Assembly (NCBI GenBank): GCA_013076295.1
Contig: RQOL01000772.1
Location: 4,860,375 to 4,924,374 of the forward strand
Length of the DNA: 64,000 nucleotides
DNA from: Sanderia malayensis
Lineage: Eukaryota > Cnidaria > Scyphozoa > Semaeostomeae > Pelagiidae
Reading direction: 5' to 3'
Both the position numbers and the translations under genes were made by a program. Below are positions 33,032 to 44,124 of this stretch, one piece after another (position 1 is the stretch's first letter; every line of letters begins with the position of its first letter). The notes beneath the pieces were generated by a model, which saw only the letters and a program-made list of their open reading frames with translations, was not told the origin of the DNA and did no database searches.

Positions 33032-33167
33032 CTAAGCGGGCTGGCCCGGCTACCATATAAACGCAGGATATTAATTATATGCAATTCTATGTGATAGCCG
33101 AGGTAGCCCGGTTAACCGGGCCAGCCCGGGTAGCCGGGCTGGCTCGGCTCATATAAACAGGCCCTGA

Positions 33168-33463
33168 GATCCGTCTCAGGTGGGATGAAATTTTCCCATG
33201 TAAACACGATTCAGTGGGCTGACTCACCTAGGCGGGCTGAAAATGACAATTCTACGCATGCGTTAGCATCGTGAATCTCGTTATGGCTTCGCGTATAAGA
33301 GGCTGGCCCGGTTAAGCGGGCTAGGATCACTGATCTATAAGAAATCTGGATTGCGCATTGCGTACTTCGAAAGTGAAGCCAAAACCAAATCGCGCAAGGG
33401 ACCACTTTTCACGCGTGACCGCCATTCCCGCGGTGCTGTGAAGCAGCATGGTTGTTTTTTTAA
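33168..33463. repeat. Remainder of the older Harbinger copy and a dispersed repeat
   Basis: CACCTAGGCGGGCTG and GGCTGGCCCGGTTAAGCGGG blocks continue the Harbinger-type sequence. Bases 33330-33410 match 44020-44125 in inverted orientation (CTGATCTATAAGAAA...AAGGGACCACTTTT). Confidence 0.5.
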
Positions 33464-33491
33464 CTCTGATTAAATCGAGATTTAATCACCA
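33464..33491. mobile_element. 28-bp TTAA-flanked micro-insert, copy 1
   Basis: The module starts CTCTGATTAAATC, continues GATTTAATCACCA, and has TTAA immediately before it (33460-33463) and one T plus TTAA after it (33493-33496). The same 28 bases occur at 36972-36999. Its core is an inverted repeat (GATTAAATC-GA-GATTTAATC). Confidence 0.6.
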
Positions 33492-33937
33492 TTTAATGTT
33501 ATCTCAAGAAATTGGGCGGTTAGCCTACCGGCCCGGATTGCTTGAGTAGGGATACGCTTTTACGGTCGGTGTCCCGATTTGCCGTGCAAATTGTCCGGCC
33601 ACAGAACACAGAGTGTGACCCCACCGATCGTAATATATTTAATCTCTGTCTTGTAGAACTTAACTATTACTTATCCTTATATTAGCTTGTATTCTCTTTT
33701 GGAGCCAGCAATTCCTCCTCCCAACCCTCCAAACAATAAGCCTAGAAAAGGGCAGGTCAGGAACATAAGTATAATAATAAACGTAAAAACTCAAAAAATC
33801 ATAATGAAGGCACCCAGCACGATCCACCGCGACTAATCGGCAGTAACCTTCTAAGGAACATATATGCCGTAAAAGTAGCAAGCAAAAGGCCCCACTACCT
33901 AAAGGCTTGGCGATAATTGCGGTGTTTGTTTTGTTGT

Positions 33938-34134
33938 GTCCTCGCGGAGGACTATTTATACATGTAGTTGTGCCCTCGCGGAGGACTATGTATGTAGATA
34001 TTTCGTTGCGTCCTCGCGGAGGACTATTTATACATTTAGTTGTGCCCTCGCGGAGGACTATGTATGCAGATCTTTCGTTGTGTCCTCGCGGAGGACTATT
34101 GTTACAGGTATTTCGGTGTGTCCTCGCGGAGGAC
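33938..34134. repeat. Array of six hairpin units, 72-bp dimer period
   Basis: G(T/C)CCTCGCGGAGGAC occurs at 33938, 33972, 34010, 34044, 34082 and 34120, with spacing alternating 34 and 38 bp. Each can fold as a 5-6-bp stem with a GCG loop. The 72-bp dimer equals 24 codons, and the frame from 33936 stays open through the array (SSRRTIYT/CALAEDYVCR alternation). It may be a protein-coding minisatellite or a nucleic-acid structural array. Confidence 0.85.
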
Positions 34135-34178
34135 TATTTATACCCTTGCCAAGTTGCGGTGATTAAATTCGTGCGGCC

Positions 34179-34511
34179 ATGTCGTTGCTTGACGACTTCG
34201 CGTTCAAATCAGGCATCGTGGTCGCAGGTGAAGGATCTGGGGGTACCATTGCTTGGGTACTCCGTACTTCTCAGTTGGATAAACGGTCTGAATTAGAAAT
34301 CAAGAATCAAAAATGTTCATTCAAAGCGAGAATTCGCGATGGTATCTGCGTTTACAACACAATTGGGTGTGGGTATGTGATTCCACATAGCCCCAACGAC
34401 GGCATATTTATGCACATGTGTAACATCGCACGAAGATATATTGAAGCAACAGTGTACACGGGCTGCCAAAATATCGCTACCCAGATTAAACCATACGGTA
34501 CGTCCAGTTAA
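34179..34511 (+). CDS. Unrecognised 110-residue frame in the TTAA element
   Basis: MSLLDDFAFKSGIVVAGEGS begins just after the hairpin array. The frame is open to TAA with mixed composition and four cysteines, no signal peptide and no membrane segment. I do not recognise it, and it may be chance. Confidence 0.22.
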   Translation: MSLLDDFAFKSGIVVAGEGSGGTIAWVLRTSQLDKRSELEIKNQKCSFKARIRDGICVYNTIGCGYVIPHSPNDGIFMHMCNIARRYIEATVYTGCQNIATQIKPYGTSS

Positions 34512-36732
34512 AGGAATAATTAATGTATAAAAGAAATCAAACAAGGCGACGTAATTCAATGCATGTCACAACCAGCAAACATGACCCCTAAAGCACCGTA
34601 TGCGAAAATGTATGTGAAGCCGAGAGTGGCCATATATAGAGGTTGGGATAGCTATCTATAACTCGATAAGCCACCCTAGACCATTGGCCTTGAGCTTTGA
34701 TCAGATGATCCGGGAAACCCCAAGAAGCGGCCGTTGTTTAGTTATAAGACTTTAATTCAACTACTGGCCTACTTTAGACAAACCTCGAAGACAGTCCCGC
34801 CGTTTTGGATATACTATTATTATGTTAACGAAGTAACCCAGCTGCAAGAAGGTGAACTGAACTGAAATGCTGACCTGAAATATATTTGTATTAAGCTATA
34901 TGGAAGAGACACTTAACCAAACAGAGACTACTAAAATCTAATTATAACTGTTTATTAGTACGATTTGCTATTTCGGATGTCTCTAGAGTGAGTTCTACCC
35001 GAACCAGCCGTTGTTGCCGCACCTACACGAAAAACTGTGCAAAGTAAATGTGTGAGGTCGTCCACAAGGCTGCAATATGTGTGTAATCTCCTTGTATAAA
35101 ATTTTTGTTGTCCGGGGGGGGCATTTGCCCACAGCGACACAGAAAAACTTGTAGGACTCCCCCCAACGTTTGGCAGCAAAGACAAGCAACTTTAGCAGTG
35201 TTGCCACGCTCAACCTGTCGTTTCTCCCAACTGCGCAGGCATGTATCATTTCTGTTGCCAAAATTTCACTCACACGCAGTGACAATTGACATGTAAATTA
35301 ATAAATTTGAGTGTTTGGGGCAAACACGATTTTGTTTTCCTACAAGTTCACAATTAATACCTACTTTTCTTCGACTATCCCACAGGTTTTCCCTGCAACT
35401 TACAAACTTCTCAAAATCCCCAAAGAAGGTGGAAATCAAATCTCTAATAGAAAATAGATAGGCAGGCCAGGGGGTCTCAAACCATTGAGAGTTGTGAATA
35501 GCGGCGATGCGAACCTTTTCTGCCCGCCGCATCTGAAGTTACACTGACAGCCGGTGCCTCAGTTCAATTTAGATAATAGAATAGGCCGCACCCATTCCAT
35601 GGTGACAACAGGATGACCCCCGTGCGATGTCATCGCGCTCCCATGCCGACAGATCAACATGTTGATGGAATTCGGGGACCTAGTGGGTTCTGTCAACAAG
35701 TCGATGCAAGAATCGCCGGGCCAATACAATGGCCTGCCAGCAATGCTGCAAACTACCAATTAATGAAAGGATTTCGCAACATTTCAGCTTCTTGCTGCTT
35801 GCTATATTTCTATTGTTGGAAACAAATAGGGAACGAAAGTACCAAAATTTGTTCTTGTATGTGTATCTTGCCCAATTCCGTCGAAAAATGCGAGTGCATT
35901 TACGTGAAACGATTTCAATGCTAGATTTATGCCCCTCGTGCGGTTTAACGTCGCTATGCGCATGTGAGACATATATTGGAAAATGAACAATGCGTACATT
36001 ACTCTTGTACCCATGTTAACTACTTTATTATACACACAGTGTTATGTTATAAGCAAGTGTTGTTGAATAAAATGAAATTGAAATTGAAAACACAAAAACC
36101 CCGAGAGCCGAAGACGACAGAATTATTCTAACAAAAACGAAAACGGTTAACAAGGGAAATTCGAAAGTTGAGGAATTCAAGAAAATCGAGAAAACAGGCC
36201 AAAAAGGCCAAATTTAGGTGTCATGCCAAAAGTTCGTCGGTGGCAAACAATCATGACGTCGTCCTAAGGCGAGCCAGAGTATGGTGTGTTGGCCACCTTG
36301 TTCAAGGATCGATAGCAGGACATCAGCAAATCCCGTGAAGATATCTGGGGCTGAGCGAAGGCCGGGCCAGGGGAACAAATAAAACCCTCGCTAAAACATT
36401 CCCAAAAATGGTCGACCTTCAGGCCTGAACCTTCGACATAGGACTTTCTAAGGTCATTAGGGGAGTTTGAATATCTTGGCCCTTGATTTCTGGGTTGTTC
36501 GCAGTTGCCATAAACATATCAACGAAACTAGCGTAAATGGAGAAGGGTACAAATAAGGAACAATCTCACCAAATGACACGGTGTCCGACGAGGTCATTGT
36601 AAATCAGCAACTGTGAGTAGATAACCCAACGTTGGAAAAATGTTCTTCTGGTGGTTGGGCACCGCAAAAGTATTGGCCGAGTTGGTTGCAACCAAGGTAT
36701 ATAAATTTGAGTAAACACCAAGGATAATACGA
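34512..36732. other. Interior of the TTAA element, no gene recognised
   Basis: Both strands hold only short frames without domain motifs. The sequence is less AT-rich than its surroundings. Confidence 0.4.
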
Positions 36733-36848
36733 GAATTGAATTGAACGTGTGCGAAGCACACTCGTAAAACAATGATTAACCCACCTATGGTTCATACAAA
36801 TAAATACCTCAAAGGAGAGGAGATGAAAGACGTCGATTGACAACGATA

Positions 36849-37122
36849 TTGGAGATGCCAACCCCATGGGTATTTCACTGCAGGATCGGGGATCCGATTC
36901 TTATCAACCCGTCAGCACTTTGCTGTGTGCAAATAACAAGGAATGGATGATTTCATTTCTTTCCACATTAACTCTGATTAAATCGAGATTTAATCACCAT
37001 TAATGTGGAAAGAAATGAAATCATCCATTCCTTGTTATTTGCACACAGCAAAGTGCTGACGGGTTGATAAGAATCGGATCCCCGATCCTGCAGTGAAATA
37101 CCCATGGGGTTGGCATCTCCAA
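36849..37122. mobile_element. Nearly perfect palindromic MITE with TA duplication
   Basis: Starts TTGGAGATGCCAACC and ends with its complement, flanked by TA (36847-36848, 37123-37124). Each arm is about 120 bp and matches the other base for base by eye. At the exact centre, TTAA, sits the 28-bp micro-insert. The uninterrupted sequence is visible in the opposite arm of the fold-back element (38560s). Confidence 0.85.
36972..36999. mobile_element. 28-bp TTAA-flanked micro-insert, copy 2
   Basis: Identical to 33464-33491 and flanked by TTAA on both sides (36968-36971, 37000-37003). Removing it and one TTAA restores the perfect palindrome CTTTCCACATTAATGTGG of the host MITE, so it is an insertion at TTAA. 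Confidence 0.7.
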
Positions 37123-37841
37123 TATCAGAGAGTTTCCGAAACACGACCTATCTCAAGACGACGCCCGTTGGAGGCCTGGTGCGAGGACAGTCGTCGTTCT
37201 CATCAAATTTTGTTTCCGAAAATGCAACCTTTGTTAGGACGACCTATCTTTCGCGCCAACATTCAAAAGGTTTCTCGAAATGAAAGGAAATTCTCAAAAT
37301 AGTGATGTGATGTTAAATTTATACGACAATAATATTTCTGATGTTCATGATCTGTTATTGTTTCATAATCATAAATTTAATCAACGAAATTTGCACTGCA
37401 TCAGTCATATTGGTAATACGAAATATTTGATTTGACGACAGTACGAAAGTGGAGTTCAGGTTCAGGAAAGAAAAAATTTATGCTCTTGTTTGTCTGTTTC
37501 AATTTCAGAAGTCTTCAGGGGCAGCAACGAAATTGTGTGTGATGCTGTGAACGCTCTATGCATTTGCCCGAAAAGATACACAGATCCACGATTTGCTAGG
37601 CCAGTGTCTCAAAGCGGAAGCATGCGATGAAATTTTCGTGGAAACAGTTGACAAAATAAAACTGCGTTTAAAAAGCGTATTTTTCCATGTTAGATAGTGA
37701 TTTCACCTCGAAATAATAGATCGAATGTTGAATTTCTGTAAACTATGAAAATGAACTCAATTTAAAACTTGCAAGTTTGAAATAATTTGTCTCAATCACC
37801 GGTCTTGATGACGACCGATGTTTTTGTAAAAGTCTGTAAAG

Positions 37842-38454
37842 CAGGGTTGCCAGGTCGAAAAATTTCTTAAATCCAAATCATGCGTGACAAAAATCCAGAT
37901 TAATCCAAATTTCAAAACGAGGCTTGAAAACAATAGAATTGAATAGAATCTTCTATAATGAAAACGAGGCTCATTGTCAAAGGGAATATTTCTCAGTCAT
38001 GATCAGGGTTGCCAGGTCGAAAAATTTCTTAAATCCAAATCATGCGTGACAAAAATCCAGATTAATCCAAATTTCAAAACGAGGCTTGAAAACAATAGAA
38101 TTGAATAGAATCTTCTATAATGAAAACGAGGCTCATTGTCAAAGGGAATATTTCTCAGTCATGATACTCCCAAGATACTACCGGAGAACAAAAGCAACAG
38201 GTTTTCATTGTCAAATGTGTTTGGATATTGAAATTGCTTTTGGATTCTCAATTTTCATTACATACAGTTGTGAAATTTCTTTTGTTATTGAGCTTGCTTT
38301 TAAATAAAATCTTCGAAATATGGAAATTCTCTGATAAATCCAAAATTAATCCAGATTTTGGGTCAAATCCAAATGATATTTTCAAATCCAAATGAGTTCT
38401 TAAAAATCCAGATTTCTGGAATTTGGATTTGAAAAATCCAAACTGGCAACCCTG
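37842..38454. mobile_element. hAT-type MITE with an internal 162-bp tandem duplication
   Basis: Ends CAGGGTTGCCAG and CTGGCAACCCTG, with perfect 8-bp flanks CTGTAAAG (37834-37841, 38455-38462). Bases from 37842 are repeated in tandem from 38004, essentially identical, so the terminal repeat occurs twice on the left. The interior is built of AAATCCA(A/G)AT iterations. It is in the same terminal family as 2294-2642 and has no coding capacity. Confidence 0.88.
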
Positions 38455-39179
38455 CTGTAAAGATTTTCATCAAGACGCCCGATGATTTTTGGGGATAGCC
38501 CTGGCCGCGCTCGTGCAAGACCTCCAACGGGCGTCTTACTGACATAGGTCGTGTTTCGGAAACAGTCTATCGTTGTCAATCGACGTCTTTCATCTCCTCT
38601 CCTTTGAGGTATTTATTTGTATGAACCATAGGTGGGTTAATCATTGTTTTACGAGTGTGCTTCGCACACGTTCAATTCAATTCCTCCCACCCTCCCTGTC
38701 CTCTTTTATTGTTTATTGATTTACATTATGATTTCAGTCATCATTTTGCAGTTTGACCATTCGGTTAGTACTGCCAGGTTTACCGGCCGGACAATTTGCA
38801 CGGCAAATCGGGACACCGACCGTAAAAGCGTATCCCTACTCAAGCAATCCGGGCCGGTAGGCTAACCGCCCAATTTCTTGAGATAACATTAATTTCATGA
38901 AAAGAAGAGGTACCAAGCCAGTGTGTACTGAATTTAATCACACATATCATTAGAGATGAGGTCGAGGTAAGACATTTTGCTTTTCTTTCGGTTTTTTTAT
39001 CACCTGAATTATTTTCCCGTGCATTTATGTTTGGTTTAGTTGATCTTCGCCACTTTCATGTCCCTGGAACCAGATTCAGATTCAGATTCAGAATTAGATT
39101 CAGGTTCGACAATAACCAACAATTGATTGTCCATAAATCTTTGAGTTGTAAATATTAAAATACCAAACCTGAATTATAG

Positions 39180-39965
39180 CCATCCCGATGCAATTACCTG
39201 TATTTTGAAGATTTTTCGAAAATTTTTCAGCTAGGGGGTTCGTCTATAATTCAACTCATACAAGCAACTGCGGAAATTTTAGGCCAAGCCACTCTGGTGT
39301 AAATCTGCCTGAAACAATTCGTAAAACAAATCTTCGTCTTTCAAACCTGAATTATAGCCATCCCAATGCAATTTCCTGTATTTTGAACATTTTTCGAAAA
39401 TTTTTCAGCCAGGGGGTTCGTCTATAATTCAACTCATACAAGCAACTGTGGAAATTTTAGGCCAAGCCACTCTTCTGTAAATCTGTCTCAAACAACTCAT
39501 AAAATATATTTTCGTCTTTCAAACTTGAATTATAGCCACCCCAATGCAATTACCTGTATTTTGAACATTTTTCGAAAATTTTTCAGCCAGGGGGTTCGTC
39601 TATAATTCAACTCATACAAGCAACTGTGGAAATTTTAGGCCAAGCCACTCTTCTGTAAATCTGTCTCAAACAACTCATAAAATATATTTTTGTCTTTCAA
39701 ACCTGAATTATAGCCACCCCAATGCAATTACCTGTATTTTGAAGATTTTTCGAAAATTTTTCAGCCAGGGGGTTCGTCTATAATTCAACTCATACAAACA
39801 ACCACGGAAATTTTAGGCCAAGCCACTCTTCTGTAAATCTGTCTCAAACAACTCATAAAATATATTTCCGTTTTTCAAACCTGAATTATAGCCATCCCAA
39901 TGCAATTATCTGTATTTTGAAGATTTTTAAAAAATTTTTCAGGCAGGGGGTTCGTCTATAATTTG
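39180..39965. repeat. 178-bp satellite array, left (5 units)
   Basis: CAACTCATA marks recur at 39252, 39430, 39608, 39786 and (variant) 39966, exactly 178 bp apart apart from the last. Two monomer variants are present. Confidence 0.9.
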
Positions 39966-40389
39966 ACTCATAGAGGCAAGTGCCTGGTTCTGGGCCCCGG
40001 ACTCTTATGCTATTCTCACTGAGGGCACATTCGTTCAAACGGGAACTAAGATCATTTGACCACTCTTATATCCCTGCAGCGTCCACAGGGATACAGGGGG
40101 GGTCCCAATTAGCGGGGGGCGGGGTTAGATTTTTGTTGATTTTCATGACTCAATTTTTATCTTATTTTGTCTATGCAAGACTGGTATCTATTTATTTTGT
40201 GATTTTGAATACTCTGATATGAATTTTCAGTACGCGTCGCGTCACTAATGCGAAGTTGAAAAATTTAATAAGCAGGGGATCCTAATAAGAACGGGGGGGT
40301 TGGAAAAATTTTCAAAAATAAATTAGCGGGGGGGGAACGGCAATTAGGCACCTGAGAGTACAATAGTGACTTGAGACTTGTATTCTATA

Positions 40390-41730
40390 CCTGTTACTTG
40401 TATGAGTTGAATTATAGACGAACCTCCTGGCTGAAAAATTTTCAAAAAATGCTCAAAATACAGGTAATTGCACTGGGATGGCTATAATTCGGGTTTGAAA
40501 GACGAAAATATATTTTATGAGTTGTTTGAGACATACTAACAGAAGAGTGGCTTGGCCTATAATTTCCGTAGTTGTTTGTATGAGTTGAATTATAGACGAA
40601 CCCCCTGGTTGAAAAATTTTCAAAAAATGTTCAAAATACAGGTAATTGCACTGGGATGGCTATAATTCAGGTTTGAAAGACGAAAATATATTTTATGAGT
40701 TGTTTGAGACAGATTTACACAAGGGTGGCTTGGCCTAAAATCTCCGTAGTTGCTTGTATGAGTTGAATTATAGACAAGCCTCCTGGCTGAAAAATTTTCA
40801 AAAAATGCTCAAAATACAGGTAATTGCACTGGGATGGCTATAATTCAAGTTTGAAAGACGAAAATATATTTTATGAGTTGTTTGAGACAGATTTACAGAA
40901 GAGTGGCTTGGCCTAAAATTTCCACAGTTGCTTGTATGAGTTGAATTATAGACGAACCCCCTGGCTGAAAAATTTTCGAAAAATGTTCAAAATACAGGAA
41001 ATTGCATTGGGATGGCTATAATTCAGGTTTGAAAGACGAAGATTTGTTTTACGAATTGTTTCAGGCAGATTTACACCAGAGTGGCTTGGCCTAAAATTTC
41101 CGCAGTTGCTTGTACGAGTTGAATTATAGACGAACCCCCTAGCTGAAAAATTTTCGAAAAATGTTCAAAATACAGGAAATTGCATTGGGATGGCTATAAT
41201 TCAGGTTTGAAAGACGAAGATTTGTTTTACGAATTGTTTCAGGCAGATTTACACCAGAGTGGCTTGGCCTATAATTTCCGTAGTTGTTTGTATGAGTTGA
41301 ATTATAGACGAACCCCCTGGTTGAAAAATTTTCAAAAAATGTTCAAAATACAGGTAATTGCACTGGGATGGCTATAATTCAGGTTTGAAAGACGAAAATA
41401 TATTTTATGAGTTGTTTGAGACAGATTTACACAAGGGTGGCTTGGCCTAAAATTTCCGTAGTTGCTTGTATGAGTTGAATTATAGACAAGCCTCCTGGCT
41501 GAAAAATTTTCAAAAAATGCTCAAAATACAGGTAATTGCACTGGGATGGCTATAATTCAGGTTTGAAAGACGAAGATTTGTTTTACGAATTGTTTCAGGC
41601 AGATTTACACCAGAGTGGCTTGGCCTAAAATTTCCGCAGTTGCTTGTATGAGTTGAATTATAGACGAACCCCCTAGCTGAAAAATTTTCGAAAAATCTTC
41701 AAAATACAGGTAATTGCATCGGGATGGCTA
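40390..41730. repeat. 178-bp satellite array, right (8 units)
   Basis: TATGAGTTGA marks recur at 40401, 40579, 40757, 40935, 41113, 41291, 41469 and 41647, each exactly 178 bp apart. The orientation is opposite to the left array. The exact period with point differences but no indels suggests recent expansion or gene conversion. Confidence 0.92.
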
Positions 41731-42116
41731 TAATTCAGGTTTGGTATTTTAATATTTACAACTCAAAGATTTATGGACAATCAATTGTTGGTTATTGTCG
41801 AATCTGAATCTAATTCTGAATCTGAATCTGAATCTGGTTCCAGGGACATGAAAGTATCTTCGCCATGGGCCTAAATTTACTTTTTCTTGAGATACAATAG
41901 TGAAAAATACGCACACAAAAATACAATCGAATTTTAAGCACTAATCAAGCATTCACAGTTGATAAATATATTAAGAACATTTTATTTTCAAAGACAACTG
42001 AAGTTATTGATGCTTGAAATGTACTAATTTGGATAATCTTCTGCGCACTTTTTCACCAGTCAATCGTTGCGTTTCTTCTTTGCCAGGTTGGTATAGCTTA
42101 ATCTTGCAGTACACGT

Positions 42117-42976
42117 TTGGAGATCTTCTTGATCAATGCAAAAACATGGTTGTCGTTCACCGCTGTGTCAAATATATGGTCATCAAGTTCTCTGAAGATG
42201 CACGATAGGTTGATGCCTTCCAAAACAGAGGCTGCAATCGCACCGAAACATTCTCTCAAGACTCTATACTCCTCATTTGTTCCATCACATGTTCTATATG
42301 GTATATTAAATTGGGGGTGTGCTAATAAAACTACCTTGGCAACTCTAAAATTTAACTTGCGAAAAGCAGTTAGAGTAATTGACTTTACAAACTACACTGC
42401 ACATACTGAACCTATCTCCAAACGCCTGAAATATTTAACTTCCAAGAACTTTACATGCTTGAGTCAGCAAAAATGATGTTTCAAATTAACTCAAATATAT
42501 TTTCTCTTGAAGGCGAGTTTGTAAAAACAAAAAATGTGCACAGATATAACACAGGGCAATCTTCTTCTGAGGGTTTTTCTCTCCCATACATTTCTACAAA
42601 CTCACTTTTGACGGTGTTAAACTTTGGAACTCCCTACCTATAGAGTTCAAAACAATGTATAATAAACATCACTTTGTGAAGCAGATGAAATACTTTCTTA
42701 TGAACTAAGTTTGAAAACCTGTCTGCTTGATTACTTCTGATTAATTTATAATTGCATTTAGCCTTATTCATTATTTTTACTTTATCTATAATTTCTTTTT
42801 TTAATACTACTACATTTTACTTTATTGTTGTTATATCTTGTTGTTGTTATTCAAACCTAAGAAATTTTTTATCATAAAACGTGTCAAACTGGACACATGG
42901 CTCGATAGCTTGCCAAAGTTTTTTCCATGTGTCCATCAGCCTAGGATTTCTTAATTACACATTCTATCTATCTACA
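42117..42976 (+). pseudogene. LINE 3' end with reverse-transcriptase tail remnant
   Basis: Codons 42230-42470 give LKTLYSSFVPSHVLYGILNW and RKAVRVIDFTNYTAHTEPIS, typical of the region after the polymerase domain of non-LTR elements. The frame then shifts (LESAKMMFQIN, VLNFGTPYL). The 3' end carries a GGACACATGG...CCATGTGTCC hairpin and a short TCTA repeat tail (42963-42974). The copy is dead. Confidence 0.68.
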
Positions 42977-44019
42977 AATTACTGTACATCAACCTACAAT
43001 TAGGCTATTACGCACAAGTCTAGGTTAGTATATTAGTGTGGCCAATTGGCAATAAATATCTATAACTACATTTACATTTAACAAAAAGTGAGAAAATTAT
43101 TATTATAAAATTTTTTTGTTTATATTACATTTAAAAAGTTTTTTTTAAGCTTAAGTCTACTTTTTTTAATATCTTCATTAAATCTTACACTAACTTAATT
43201 GCTGCAAGTGAGCTTCTAAAGCTTGTTATTGTTTGTTGCGACCTAATTTACACTTACCCATGTTTTAAAAAAAAAACCAATAAGCTGTGTTCCTGTATTT
43301 AATCTTTTTTATATCAGTATGATGTAATTAGTCAATTTTATGCTGAAAAAACATTTTGAGTTTGAGTTTGCATCTGGAATTCTTTTGCCTGTGAATGGGA
43401 ATGTGAAATTTTTATTACAAAGGCACAATTTTGTTTTTGATTTTCGAATACTGACTTGGTTGCCAATTTTCCAACCGCATGTTTACAAGCCATTTTCTTT
43501 TCTATTCTTTAGCAGCAGGAAATCTTAAATGAACACATGACACGAAAGTGACGATATTTATCAATTTTATTTCAAGAAAGAGCAATACTGTGACGAGAAG
43601 CCATCGCGAAAATATTTGGGCCTAGGCAAGCCAGCTCGAAAATTTTTTTACTAAATCCTAAAGTTTGACATAAAATATATGTAATACGGCTATGAGTGCA
43701 TCATTTTGAATTGTATAATTATGAATTTTGTTTTAATTTATAAATTTGAAGTTTCACACGGCTGGGTGTAAAACAACGCTACCTATTGTTGATATGTTTT
43801 TTTACTATTGCCAAGGTAAGAAAATTTTCCACAAAAAAAAATGTTGGATACTTACGAATGAAGCGTCCTGGGAAGTTGTCTTTTTATTTTACTTTCTTCA
43901 TCATTGCTTCCTTCACTGTCGCTACGGTCCACTTCTTCATTTTTTTTCTTTTTTCGTTCTTTACAGCCAAAAGCACAACATTGGATACCAAGTTTAGCCA
44001 TTAAAAATTTTCGCCATAA
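42977..44019. other. AT-rich region, no gene seen
   Basis: Only short frames without motifs; no element boundary found. Confidence 0.4.
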
Positions 44020-44124
44020 CAACAAAAAGTGGTCCCTTGTGGAAAATTTCCCGGCTTCACATTTTGAGTTTCGCGCGTAATGGGATGCTCGATCCAGTTT
44101 TCTTATAGATCAGTGGCTAGGATA
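44020..44124. repeat. Dispersed repeat, inverted relative at 33330-33410
   Basis: Shares AAGTGGTCCCTTG, GGCTTCAC and TCTTATAGATCAGTG with the other copy in reverse orientation. The MULE starts directly after it. Confidence 0.6.

Larger units (their letters stand above)
29854..33164. mobile_element. Complete Harbinger transposon with two genes
   Basis: It starts GGGCCTGTTTATATGAG and ends with the complement, flanked by TGA (29851-29853, 33165-33167). Subterminal regions carry many GC-rich CCGGGCTGGCCC-type blocks in both orientations. It has the standard Harbinger pair: a DDE nuclease-type transposase (+) and a Myb/SANT-like protein (-), convergent, with 84 bp between stops. A truncated LINE (32694-33031) interrupts the right subterminal region. 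Both genes are intact. Confidence 0.9.
36733..38683. mobile_element. Fold-back element inside the TTAA element
   Basis: GAATTGAATTGAACGTGTGC opens the left arm and its complement closes the right arm. Left arm 36733-36848 plus 37125-37196 pairs with right arm 38505-38683. The left arm is split by a palindromic MITE. The arm includes a GTGTGCGAAGCACAC hairpin. No target duplication or transposase was found. Confidence 0.7.
33497..38888. mobile_element. 5.4-kb element with ~100-bp inverted repeats and TTAA flanks
   Basis: TGTTATCTCAAGAAATTGGG at 33497 and its complement ending at 38888 belong to inverted repeats of about 100 bp that match base for base as far as I can read. TTAA flanks both ends (33493-33496, 38889-38892), the target used by piggyBac and Kolobok transposons. 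No transposase of either family is recognisable inside. The interior holds a hairpin array, an unknown frame, a fold-back element, two MITEs and a micro-insert. Superfamily assignment rests only on TTAA. Confidence 0.72.
39052..41855. mobile_element. Fold-back (MULE-like) element built of inverted 178-bp satellite arrays
   Basis: ACTTTCATGTCCCTGGAACC begins the element and its complement ends it. The flanks are perfect 9-bp direct repeats ATCTTCGCC (39043-39051, 41856-41864), the duplication size of Mutator-like elements. About 130 bp of unique inverted end sequence leads into tandem 178-bp units, five on the left and eight on the right in opposite orientation. A centre of some 400 bp (39990-40380) includes a stretch similar to the DIRS-like element near 23080. 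There is no transposase. Confidence 0.88.

Noticed and set aside
34955..35540. Several 60-100-residue frames on both strands in the TTAA element
   Set aside because: Mutually overlapping, no motif, no codon pattern; likely shadows in less AT-rich sequence.
39180..41730. CRISPR-like array
   Set aside because: Regular spacing, but the units are contiguous 178-bp monomers without spacers, in a eukaryotic transposon.
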